Part shown: positions 26,898 to 33,692 of the stretch, piece after piece
How positions within the stretch are numbered: position 1 is the stretch's first letter
How the letters are laid out: the number at the start of each line of letters is the position of its first letter
Assembly (NCBI GenBank): GCA_045124505.1
Contig: JBGVLZ010000061.1
Coordinates: 73,859-137,858 of the forward strand
Direction of reading: 5' to 3'
Length of the DNA: 64,000 nt
DNA from: RGIG7213 sp045124505
GTDB lineage: Bacteria > Bacillota > Clostridia > Oscillospirales > CAG-272
Made by a program: the position numbers and the translations under genes
Notes under the pieces: model-generated
What the model was told of the DNA's origin: nothing
Database searches by the model: none
Seen by the model: the letters and a program-made list of their open reading frames with translations, nothing else

Positions 26898-26998
26898 ATT
26901 TTGATGCATAGACTGTCGAACACCTCAGCAAATTCTTTGAATTTGCGGCGTGTTGCAGTTGTTTTAAATTTATTCGCTTGTTTTCTACAACACGCAAG

Positions 26999-27023
26999 GT
27001 TCAGATTCCCCTACGGGTCACCA
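26999..27023 (+). repeat. Duplicate of the tRNA-Glu 3' end
   Basis: The last 20 bases of tRNA-Glu, CCA included (26844-26863), recur exactly at 27004-27023, preceded by a near match (GGTTCA against GGTTC). The rest of a tRNA is missing; upstream of the copy an 8-base-pair hairpin (GCGTGTTG/CAACACGC) spans about 26948-26995. It looks like an attachment-site copy or the remains of a second tRNA. Confidence 0.8.
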
Positions 27024-27025
27024 GA

Positions 27026-27054
27026 AAAAGCGACAAGATTTTCTTGTCGCTTTT
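27026..27054 (+). terminator. Terminator after the tRNA-end duplicate
   Basis: AAAAGCGACAAGA and TCTTGTCGCTTTT form a perfect 13-base-pair hairpin with a TTT loop. It is symmetric enough to work in both directions. Confidence 0.75.
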
Positions 27055-27062
27055 CGGGTTAA

Positions 27063-27231
27063 ATTCGTTCTTTGAACGAATGAAATATTGCTTCGCAAGA
27101 TGAAATACGCTTTGCGCATGAAATGTGCCTGCGGCACATTATAAAGAACGGATTTTATTTCATCTGAAGCCGTTAGGCGGAAGATTTCATCCGAGTTTGC
27201 TCGGATTTCATCCTGCGACGCAGGATTTCAT
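27063..27231. repeat. Array of short palindromes punctuated by TGAAAT / ATTTCAT
   Basis: Left half: hairpins at 27063-27081, 27088-27098, 27108-27116 and 27125-27137, with TGAAAT between them (27081, 27101, 27119). Right half: ATTTCAT at 27157, 27184, 27205 and 27225 separated by hairpins at 27169-27178, 27191-27204 and 27212-27224. The hairpins differ in sequence but each is self-complementary, and the punctuation of the two halves is mutually complementary, so the whole could fold into one branched structure. No open frame of note. Confidence 0.85.
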
Positions 27232-27276
27232 TTATATTTACAGCACTAAAAACTCTCCGAAAAAGAGTTGTAATCG

Positions 27277-27307
27277 AAGTACCTATTATAAGGTACTTAT
27301 TTTTTTA
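27277..27307 (+). terminator. Terminator-like hairpin before the sigma-factor region
   Basis: AAGTACCT/AGGTACTT, an 8-base-pair stem with loop ATTATA, followed by seven Ts. It insulates the sigma-factor region from the array. A smaller stem AACTCT/AGAGTT precedes it. Confidence 0.65.
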
Positions 27308-27333
27308 TATTTCAACAAAAATATTTGAAAATA

Positions 27334-27387
27334 TGTTATAATGACTTTTACAGTTTTTCCGGATTTTGTCGACTGTATTTATGAAGG
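27334..27387 (+). promoter_or_regulatory. Promoter region and shared leader motif of the first ECF sigma gene
   Basis: An extended -10 TGTTATAAT lies at 27334-27342 without a good -35. Downstream come TTTTTCCGG (27354-27362) and TATTTATGAAGG (27376-27387), both repeated with minor changes before the second sigma gene. The pair may be a promoter read by the encoded sigma factors themselves; this is inference. Confidence 0.45.
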
Positions 27388-27417
27388 CACATACAGACTG
27401 CGAACAGGAGGTGCGAT

Positions 27418-28008
27418 ATGGGGCTTCAAAATTTAAAAGATACACTAATAAGCGACGAGAAAATAATAGAGCTTTACTTCAAGCGTGATGAGCGAGCTAT
27501 AACGGAAACTGATACAAAATATAGAAAATTTCTGTTTTCAATAGCATATAATATCCTCCATGACACGTGTGATTGTGAGGAATGTCTTAACGATACGTAT
27601 AAAGACACGTGGAACTCAATTCCACCCGCACGCCCTTCCCTTCTTCAAGCATTTCTTGCCGCCATTATGAGGCGTACGGCAATCGATTTATATAAAACAA
27701 AAACAAGACAAAAGCGGATATCTTCCGAATTTACCGTGTCGTTATCTGAAATAGAGGACTTCATATCAAGCAGAGACGACACTTTTTCATCAGTAGATGC
27801 AAACGAGCTTGGACGTGTGATAAGTGATTTTGTACGTTCTTTATCACAACGCAGAATGTACATATTCATGAGCAGGTATTACATATTCCGTCCGATAAAT
27901 GAGATTTCAAAATTGCTCGGTTGCAGTGAATCGACGGTCAACAAAGAAATTGCATCAATCAAAAAACAACTGAAAGAAAAACTTGAAAAGGAGGGCTATA
28001 CCGTATGA
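27418..28008 (+). CDS. ECF-type RNA polymerase sigma factor, copy 1
   Basis: A 196-residue sigma-70-family factor with region 2 (KYRKFLFSIAYNILHDTCDC, then EECLNDTYKDTWNSIPP) and region 4 (ISKLLGCSESTVNKEIASI) and no region 1 or 3. AGGAGG lies seven bases before the ATG. The stop overlaps the next gene by four bases (ATGA), so it is co-translated with a membrane protein that is the likely anti-sigma partner. A paralogue with the same arrangement lies 1.8 kb downstream. It probably directs a small regulon answering an envelope or surface signal. Confidence 0.9.
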   Translation: MGLQNLKDTLISDEKIIELYFKRDERAITETDTKYRKFLFSIAYNILHDTCDCEECLNDTYKDTWNSIPPARPSLLQAFLAAIMRRTAIDLYKTKTRQKRISSEFTVSLSEIEDFISSRDDTFSSVDANELGRVISDFVRSLSQRRMYIFMSRYYIFRPINEISKLLGCSESTVNKEIASIKKQLKEKLEKEGYTV

Positions 28009-29645
28009 AAGAAAATGAATTTTTGAACGGTGTAACAAGCATTGATCCTGACATTGTGGAACGCTTTATTTCCATGGATAATAAACTTCAAAAGAAAGTA
28101 AATAAATCGAAAACAAAAGCCATATGGCTTCGCTTTGCTTCTATTGCGGCGTGTTTTCTGCTGATCGTCGGCGCTGTTATCGTTGTGCCGATGTTCCGAG
28201 ATGATAAACCAAGTGGTCCTCCGATAGTAGATGCAGGTACGGATTCTGATTCATCAATCGGTAATAACAACCATCCAAAAGATGAGGAAACGAATGCATT
28301 TCCGAATCCCGACACTACTGACATCCCTTCACAAGGAGAAGAAACTGATCTCTTTCCAAATCCCGATACTACTGATGTCCCTTCTATTATTACACCGCCT
28401 GATAATGACCCACCCCCTATTATATTCGATGCTACGGTATCTGCCGATAAGTTAAACGGTAACAATTCTGAATTCATAGTGGGATCATCACTTTCCATAT
28501 CAGGTGGATCACCTGACTCGGCACCGCCGAGATTTCAATTCAACAGAGGCATTACCGTTAAAGCAAAGGTTGTCAAAAACCATTCAGACCAATATTATAA
28601 ACTTGACGTAAGCTCAGAATTCCGTCCGACTGCATATCGTTTGATACAGATGGAAACCATCGAGGTTATATACGGTGAAAATGTACCGAAGTATTTTCTT
28701 TATTTAATTCAAGATTATGTTTACGTTGATATGTCCGTATATGATTCCCTTTTGATATCTATGTATCAGCAAGGGATTGAAAATTACGTTTTGAAAAATG
28801 CAACTCAAAATCAAATGGAATCTTTTGAGTTACCGTTGTTTAGAGATCATCAAGATCATCCGGAGCTCGGAAACATCATAGCCTTCAAAGATGGCATATT
28901 TGATGAAAGTTTGTGGCAAAACGAAAATTGGATATACGGTTATCAGTTCGCAGATCATCTGCTTGATAATCCGGAAGACAGCGACCTTGTTGTAGCACGC
29001 GGAGATTCGGAAAGTGATGTTATTTCCAAAATCAAAAAACAGTTTTCAGAATACAATTACATCGCCCCCTCCACTAACTGCATATCTGCACTTGATTTTA
29101 AAACCCAAGCTGCAAAAGACGTGCTTGAGTACGTAAAGCCGTTTGTAAACGGAGTTTTTTCCCAGACCTATTACGCAAACAGCAGGATTCTTTTCAGACG
29201 TTTTATAAACGGCTGTCAAACCGAAGAAACCATCTCCATAGACCTTCACACCGAGGAAGTAACATATTCAGAGGCTCGTTATACCGAAGATGATATGGCA
29301 AAGATGGTGAATATCTCCGCACATCTTTCCCAAAAAGCAAAGGAATATGCAGAAAAATTGCCAACTCCGCCACACACCGATCCTGAAGGAAAAACGCTTT
29401 TGTGTCTGAATCTTTATGCATGGTATGAAAAAGTTGACGGTAAATTGTACGGCGTTATAAAAACTGCCTGGAGGTATATGGAAGAGGGCGATTATTACGT
29501 TCAGTATTATGACGATAATTATGTACTGTACGATATGAGTTCGGAAAGTGCTGCAGAAATATCGAGAGACGATCTTATAGAGCTTTTAGGAGAACGAAAC
29601 GTGTATACAGGTGAATACGGATTAGGTATATTAATGCCTATGTGA
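28005..29645 (+). CDS. Membrane partner (candidate anti-sigma factor) of ECF sigma 1
   Basis: A 546-residue single-pass protein. The N-terminal 45 residues are cytoplasmic and helical (VTSIDPDIVERFISMDNKLQ), followed by a membrane helix near 46-66 (FASIAACFLLIVGAVIVV). An extracytoplasmic linker rich in Asp, Thr and Pro follows, with a tandem 18-residue repeat, then a large domain of unknown fold. No HxxxCxxC zinc anti-sigma motif is present. Co-translation with the sigma gene and the similar N-terminus of the second pair's partner support an anti-sigma role; the outer domain would be the sensor. Confidence 0.65.
   Translation: MKENEFLNGVTSIDPDIVERFISMDNKLQKKVNKSKTKAIWLRFASIAACFLLIVGAVIVVPMFRDDKPSGPPIVDAGTDSDSSIGNNNHPKDEETNAFPNPDTTDIPSQGEETDLFPNPDTTDVPSIITPPDNDPPPIIFDATVSADKLNGNNSEFIVGSSLSISGGSPDSAPPRFQFNRGITVKAKVVKNHSDQYYKLDVSSEFRPTAYRLIQMETIEVIYGENVPKYFLYLIQDYVYVDMSVYDSLLISMYQQGIENYVLKNATQNQMESFELPLFRDHQDHPELGNIIAFKDGIFDESLWQNENWIYGYQFADHLLDNPEDSDLVVARGDSESDVISKIKKQFSEYNYIAPSTNCISALDFKTQAAKDVLEYVKPFVNGVFSQTYYANSRILFRRFINGCQTEETISIDLHTEEVTYSEARYTEDDMAKMVNISAHLSQKAKEYAEKLPTPPHTDPEGKTLLCLNLYAWYEKVDGKLYGVIKTAWRYMEEGDYYVQYYDDNYVLYDMSSESAAEISRDDLIELLGERNVYTGEYGLGILMPM
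28287..28384 (+). repeat. Two-copy 54-base in-frame tandem repeat
   Basis: Units starting at 28287 and 28341 encode ETNAFPNPDTTDIPS and ETDLFPNPDTTDVPS with a short spacer. It lies in the extracytoplasmic linker of the sigma-1 partner and preserves the frame, so linker length may vary between strains. Confidence 0.8.
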
Positions 29646-29659
29646 TAAATGACATTTTA

Positions 29660-29693
29660 GAAAGGTGAGCAAAAAACGCTCGCCTTTCTTTTA
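29660..29693 (+). terminator. Terminator after the first sigma pair
   Basis: GAAAGGTGAGC/GCTCGCCTTTC, eleven pairs with one G-T wobble, followed by CTTTTAT. Confidence 0.8.
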
Positions 29694-29718
29694 TATTCAC
29701 ACAAAAAACAAAATTTTA

Positions 29719-29789
29719 TGATATAATACAAAAAACTTTTAAAAATAATTACACACTATCATTTTTTTCGGTACTATTATTTACGAAGG
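29719..29789 (+). promoter_or_regulatory. Promoter region and shared leader motif of the second ECF sigma gene
   Basis: An extended -10 TGATATAAT lies at 29719-29727. TTTTTTCGG ending at 29771 and TATTTACGAAGG (29778-29789) repeat the leader motif seen before the first sigma gene, with a shorter gap between the two parts. Confidence 0.45.
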
Positions 29790-29821
29790 ACCTTTTAAAA
29801 ATTCAAGGAAGGAGGAAGGTT

Positions 29822-30418
29822 ATGGAGCTTCAAATCAAACAAACGGAAAGAGCGCCTATGGAAGATGAAAAAATCGTTGAGCTTTATTGGAAACGCGACG
29901 AAAAAGCAATTGAGGAAACCGCCTTAAAATACAATAAATATCTGTTTTCAGTCGCTTACAATATTGTTTACGATAAGCTCGACTGCGAGGAATGCTTGAA
30001 TGATACATATCTCGGTGCTTGGAACGCTATGCCTCCGTCAAGACCTAATGTACTCAAAGCATTTCTGACAACGATCACAAGAAGACTTGCCCTCAAACGT
30101 TATCACAGCAAATTAAGACAGAAAATTATCCCTTCCGAAATGACGGTATCACTTTCCGAACTCGAAGATTTTGTAGCAGGTGACGGGGATGTTGGCGAAA
30201 ATTTCGATGCGGAAAGACTTGGGCATGTCATCAGCGACTTTGTTTGCTCGCTTTCCGAGCGCAGACAATTCATATTTATGAGCAGGTATTATGTAGCCGA
30301 TTCCATTGACACGATCGCAAGTGATATAGGTTTAAGCCGCTCAATGGTAAACAAGGAGCTTGCCGCCATCAGAAATGCTTTAAAAGAAAAACTTGAGAGT
30401 GAGGGGTATTTGATATGA
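29822..30418 (+). CDS. ECF-type RNA polymerase sigma factor, copy 2
   Basis: A 198-residue paralogue of the first sigma factor, similar along its whole length (KYNKYLFSVAYNIVYDKLDC, EECLNDTYLGAWNAMPPSRP, RRQFIFMSRYYVADSIDTIA). Region 4 (IGLSRSMVNKELAAIRNAL) differs in the recognition helix from copy 1, so promoter preference may have diverged. GGAGGAAGG directly precedes the ATG. It overlaps the next gene by four bases. The pair most likely arose by tandem duplication. Confidence 0.9.
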   Translation: MELQIKQTERAPMEDEKIVELYWKRDEKAIEETALKYNKYLFSVAYNIVYDKLDCEECLNDTYLGAWNAMPPSRPNVLKAFLTTITRRLALKRYHSKLRQKIIPSEMTVSLSELEDFVAGDGDVGENFDAERLGHVISDFVCSLSERRQFIFMSRYYVADSIDTIASDIGLSRSMVNKELAAIRNALKEKLESEGYLI

Positions 30419-31692
30419 AAAAGAATGAATGGAGCGAAGGTCTGAATCATCTTGATGATGAGCTTGTTGAAAAATATGTTGAACAAAAAGATATGCTAAG
30501 ACAGAAAAACAAAAAACTCAAAAGAATACGGTTACGCTTAGGTGCTATTGCAGCTTGCTTCGCTTTGATAATAGGTACGGTAATTTTCAAGAATGATTCG
30601 CCGCCCGTTCCCAACTGGGAAAATGCTCTATATAGTGCAAAAGACATTTCAAGCTTGTGTGCATCTTTGGGTACCCTGGATGCCTCTACAAACGCTTATA
30701 CAAAGATATATGCTCCTAAAAGCGAATATTTATATATCGGAGATATACCAAATGATGAATATATTGACTTGTATAAATATAATGACTTAAAAACGGAATT
30801 AAATAAAGATGAGTTTCAAAGTTTAATTGATGCATTTCTGCCGAAATTGGAAAATTCGCTTGGCGCATCTGCTTCAGAATTGAATATCCGAGAGAATAAA
30901 ACGGATATTGATATAAGTTTTGATATCGGTCACTATTATTTGAGTGCATCGCAAAGCGAAACAAGCTATATATTTTTTATGAATGAGAAAAAAGTCATTT
31001 TGAACGGAGAAACGATTCAAATAGACCAAAGCTTAACTGACGAAGAAATCACATCTTATATTCAATCAACAAAAAATGTATTGTTCGATATTTTCGGTGT
31101 GGACTTTCCCGATATAAAAATAAGCAGACATTTTGATTCAGATTACGAATACGGCGCAAGAAGTATATACGTTTATTTTTATGATAACAACGCACACCCT
31201 TTAAATAATTCCAGATACATACCGCTTACGGATTTTATATGTATAGAATACTATGCTTCGCAGGAAGCTGAAAATAACAGTATATTAGACGACCCTACCA
31301 TTTACTATGTTAAAAGGCGAGTCGAAATGACTGATATGTATACTCCTTATACAAAAACAAAAAGAATATCACTACAGGATGCGGAAGCTTTGTTATATAA
31401 CGGTTACGTATTCGGCGGCGGTCATATTTGCCCGTTATGCCAAAGGAGCCAGAAAAAGATAGCTTTTGATGAGTATGACTTCGTTGATATTGAATACGTC
31501 TTCAATCATAGCAATACAAAAGATAATACAACTTCAGGAATACCGTTTTACACTTTTTATAAAAACATCGGTAAAGCAGAAAACGGAAATATGATTTATG
31601 CCAAAACTTACGTTGCCGCCATAGAAGTCAGCGGTTATAAAGAGTATTTTAAAAGTCAACAGGATTTCCACAAAAACAATTGGTTTAATTAA
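30415..31692 (+). CDS. Membrane partner (candidate anti-sigma factor) of ECF sigma 2
   Basis: A 425-residue single-pass protein with the same short cytoplasmic N-terminus and membrane helix (LRLGAIAACFALIIGTVIF near 41-60) as the first partner, but an unrelated-looking outer domain. Near residue 340 it has CPLC, a possible metal or redox pair, in GGGHICPLCQRSQKK. No zinc anti-sigma motif is seen. Co-translation with sigma 2 supports an anti-sigma or sensor role; the signal is unknown. Confidence 0.6.
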   Translation: MKKNEWSEGLNHLDDELVEKYVEQKDMLRQKNKKLKRIRLRLGAIAACFALIIGTVIFKNDSPPVPNWENALYSAKDISSLCASLGTLDASTNAYTKIYAPKSEYLYIGDIPNDEYIDLYKYNDLKTELNKDEFQSLIDAFLPKLENSLGASASELNIRENKTDIDISFDIGHYYLSASQSETSYIFFMNEKKVILNGETIQIDQSLTDEEITSYIQSTKNVLFDIFGVDFPDIKISRHFDSDYEYGARSIYVYFYDNNAHPLNNSRYIPLTDFICIEYYASQEAENNSILDDPTIYYVKRRVEMTDMYTPYTKTKRISLQDAEALLYNGYVFGGGHICPLCQRSQKKIAFDEYDFVDIEYVFNHSNTKDNTTSGIPFYTFYKNIGKAENGNMIYAKTYVAAIEVSGYKEYFKSQQDFHKNNWFN

Positions 31693-31705
31693 AAACACCG
31701 ATAAC

Positions 31706-31739
31706 AAAAAGCCGGGCATATCATAAAGCTCGGCTTTTT
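31706..31739. terminator. Bidirectional terminator between convergent genes
   Basis: AAAAAGCCG and CGGCTTTTT form nine pairs; inside, after a G/T mismatch, GC pairs with GC. The T-run on one side and A-run on the other suit both the sigma-2 operon and the leftward ATPase operon. Confidence 0.8.
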
Positions 31740-31750
31740 GTTTTTGATAT

Positions 31751-32629
31751 TCAAAATTCATTTTCGTGGGATTTGAAAAAGTTGCGGTAGATCTTCACGT
31801 TTTCAAACTCACTCCAGCGTTTTGTCCCTATGGGATAACTGTCCATATCATAAATTTTTGCGCCCTTCACAGCCATTAAAAACGGGCAGTGTGTGGAGAT
31901 TATAAACTGACAATTATAAAACCGTGCGGAATCCTCAATAAATTTTGCCAGCTCCAGCCTTCTTTCGGGACTGAGGCTGTTTTCAGGCTCATCAAGTAAG
32001 TACAGTGCATTTTCCTTTATTTCCTTTGTAAAATACGAAAATGCACTTTCGCCGTTTGATGCGGTATACAGATCCTTTTTTCCGAGCCTTGCTGTGACGT
32101 ATGAGTTTTTCGTTTCACGCTTTGCATTCATTACACGCTTGAATTCTTCGTAATCATCAAGGGATGTAAGATTTTCAAGCGGTGTTTTACGGGTTATATA
32201 ATACTCGTAAAACAGCTCCTCACGACGTCTGTCAACACCCTTGTTTATCGCACGTATATCGAGCATAAAATCAAACACATCATCACTTGAAATATACTTA
32301 CTTCCGTCGGGAATATCTACAGCGGAATATTTGCACATATCCGTGTATGTCTTAAAAAGCGGTGCATCGTTAAAAAGCGATGTGCGCTCCAGCCTCAGCT
32401 TTTCGCATATAATGTTGAGAAGAGTTGATTTACCTGAGCCGTTACTGCCGCAGAACATCGTCACAGGCTCAAATTCAATATTTTGTAGTTGCTTTTTCGG
32501 AAAAAGCTTGAACGGATATGGGGTGTCTGTATAACAGCTCATATTGAGCTGATGCGTTCCGACATTTAAAATAACACCGTCCTCGTCCTTTTCGCTCGGC
32601 AGTTTAAATGACTTTAAATAAACCATCAC
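31751..32629 (-). CDS. AAA/ABC-type ATPase of unknown function
   Basis: A 292-residue stand-alone ATPase. Walker A is CGSNGSGKST near residue 60, Walker B ALYLLDEPENSLSPE near 224, and an H-loop ISTHCPF near 258; a helical insert lies between. This layout fits the AAA_21/RecF-like group of predicted ATPases, often tied to DNA repair or defence, but no partner nuclease is encoded here. It is the last gene of a four-gene leftward operon with 4-base overlaps (Ca2+ ATPase, thioredoxin reductase-like, DUF1653, this gene). The function is unknown. Confidence 0.8.
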   Translation of the reverse strand: MMVYLKSFKLPSEKDEDGVILNVGTHQLNMSCYTDTPYPFKLFPKKQLQNIEFEPVTMFCGSNGSGKSTLLNIICEKLRLERTSLFNDAPLFKTYTDMCKYSAVDIPDGSKYISSDDVFDFMLDIRAINKGVDRRREELFYEYYITRKTPLENLTSLDDYEEFKRVMNAKRETKNSYVTARLGKKDLYTASNGESAFSYFTKEIKENALYLLDEPENSLSPERRLELAKFIEDSARFYNCQFIISTHCPFLMAVKGAKIYDMDSYPIGTKRWSEFENVKIYRNFFKSHENEF

Positions 32630-32847
32630 TCACCTATATACGTAAATCTTTTGTATTCAACACCGTCTTTTATGACGGTTTCAGACCACATAGACACAGG
32701 GCGAACCCAAATACCGCCGTCACCGTAAAGCGCTTTGTATACGACCATTTCTTCAAGCGTTTCGGAATGTCGGGCTGTTGCAATCACCTCATATTCATTA
32801 CCCTTGAAATGTCTGTATTTACCTTTTTTAATTTCACTCACGGTCAT
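32626..32847 (-). CDS. DUF1653 protein
   Basis: A 73-residue protein matching DUF1653: KKGKYRHFKGNEYEVIATAR, then HSETLEEMVVYKALYGDGGI and WVRPVSMWSETV. This small beta-rich domain is widespread and uncharacterised. It overlaps both neighbours by four bases, so its translation is tightly coupled to the thioredoxin reductase-like gene before it and the ATPase after it. Confidence 0.88.
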   Translation of the reverse strand: MTVSEIKKGKYRHFKGNEYEVIATARHSETLEEMVVYKALYGDGGIWVRPVSMWSETVIKDGVEYKRFTYIGE

Positions 32848-33692
32848 CTTCCTCTCAGATATTCAATGACGGAAAATGCACACTTCATTCCCGTGTATAC
32901 GGCAGTTGCAATTTGCTTTGGTGATGACGTACAGTCGCCTGCGGCAAATATACCGGGAACGGATGTTTTCATATTTTCATCTGTAACTATTACACCTTTA
33001 TTTTCCGCAATACCAATGCGCACTGCAAAGTCGGATGCGCTCGGTACACCGTTTGCAATAAATACACCGTCAAGAGGAATTTCATCACCGTTTTCAAATA
33101 CAACACCGCTTACCGTGTTTTCACCGATAATATGCGATATTTTATCGGTTATGACCTTGTATTTATCACTTGTTATATCCTTACCGTTTGACAAAAGCGT
33201 GACGCTTGCGCATACACCCGACAGCACATCTGCCTCGTGGTGTGCAAACTCACCGTCACCGACAACAGCGACATTTTTGCCTTTGAAGAAAAATCCGTCA
33301 CAGACGGCACATCGGCTTACCCCTCTGCCCTCAAATTCTTCCTCACCCTTTATTTTTTTGCCCTTGACACCGCTTCCTGTTGCTATAACAACGGTTTTTG
33401 CATACAGCTTTTCTTTGTCTGTCTGAAGTGCAAATACATCCTCAAAATCGATCGACAAAACCTGACCTTTGAAGATTTTAACACCAAGCCTTTCAGCTTG
33501 CGAAATTCCCTTTTCATAAAGTTCTCTGCCCGAAACAGAATCAAATCCGTAGTAATTTTCAATTTTATCGGTTTTAAGAAGCGATGATCTTTCATCATCA
33601 ACAACTGCGCATGTAAAGCCTGCGCGTGCTGTATAAACTGCGGCGGTGATTCCCGCAGGACCACCGCCGATTATAATAGAGTCAAATCTCAT
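32844..33692 (-). CDS. Thioredoxin reductase-like FAD/NAD(P) oxidoreductase
   Basis: A 282-residue flavoprotein. The FAD site is IIIGGGPAGITAAVYTARAG, the redox centre CAVCDG near residues 128-133, the NAD(P) site VAVVGDGEFAHHEAD (an unusual GxGxxA-type variant; typical TrxB has GGGDSA) and the second FAD motif PGIFAAGDC. It is about 25 residues shorter than typical TrxB. It may reduce a thioredoxin or glutaredoxin-like partner; the altered pyridine-nucleotide site leaves the electron donor open. It overlaps the Ca2+ ATPase gene and the DUF1653 gene by four bases each. Confidence 0.85.
   Translation of the reverse strand: MRFDSIIIGGGPAGITAAVYTARAGFTCAVVDDERSSLLKTDKIENYYGFDSVSGRELYEKGISQAERLGVKIFKGQVLSIDFEDVFALQTDKEKLYAKTVVIATGSGVKGKKIKGEEEFEGRGVSRCAVCDGFFFKGKNVAVVGDGEFAHHEADVLSGVCASVTLLSNGKDITSDKYKVITDKISHIIGENTVSGVVFENGDEIPLDGVFIANGVPSASDFAVRIGIAENKGVIVTDENMKTSVPGIFAAGDCTSSPKQIATAVYTGMKCAFSVIEYLRGR

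Noticed and set aside
26940..27023. A second complete tRNA at the duplicate 3' end
   Set aside because: No acceptor 5' arm, D arm or anticodon arm can be drawn; only the T-arm 3' half and acceptor 3' strand are present.
27063..27231. Palindrome array as a CRISPR
   Set aside because: Constant units are only 6-7 bases, switch orientation halfway, and the variable parts are self-complementary; no cas genes.
28005..31692. Zinc-binding anti-sigma domain in the sigma partners
   Set aside because: No HxxxCxxC motif in either N-terminus; the CPLC in the second partner lies in the outer domain.
31751..32847. ATPase plus DUF1653 as a defence system
   Set aside because: No nuclease, reverse transcriptase or toxin partner is encoded beside them, and the operon is otherwise metabolic.
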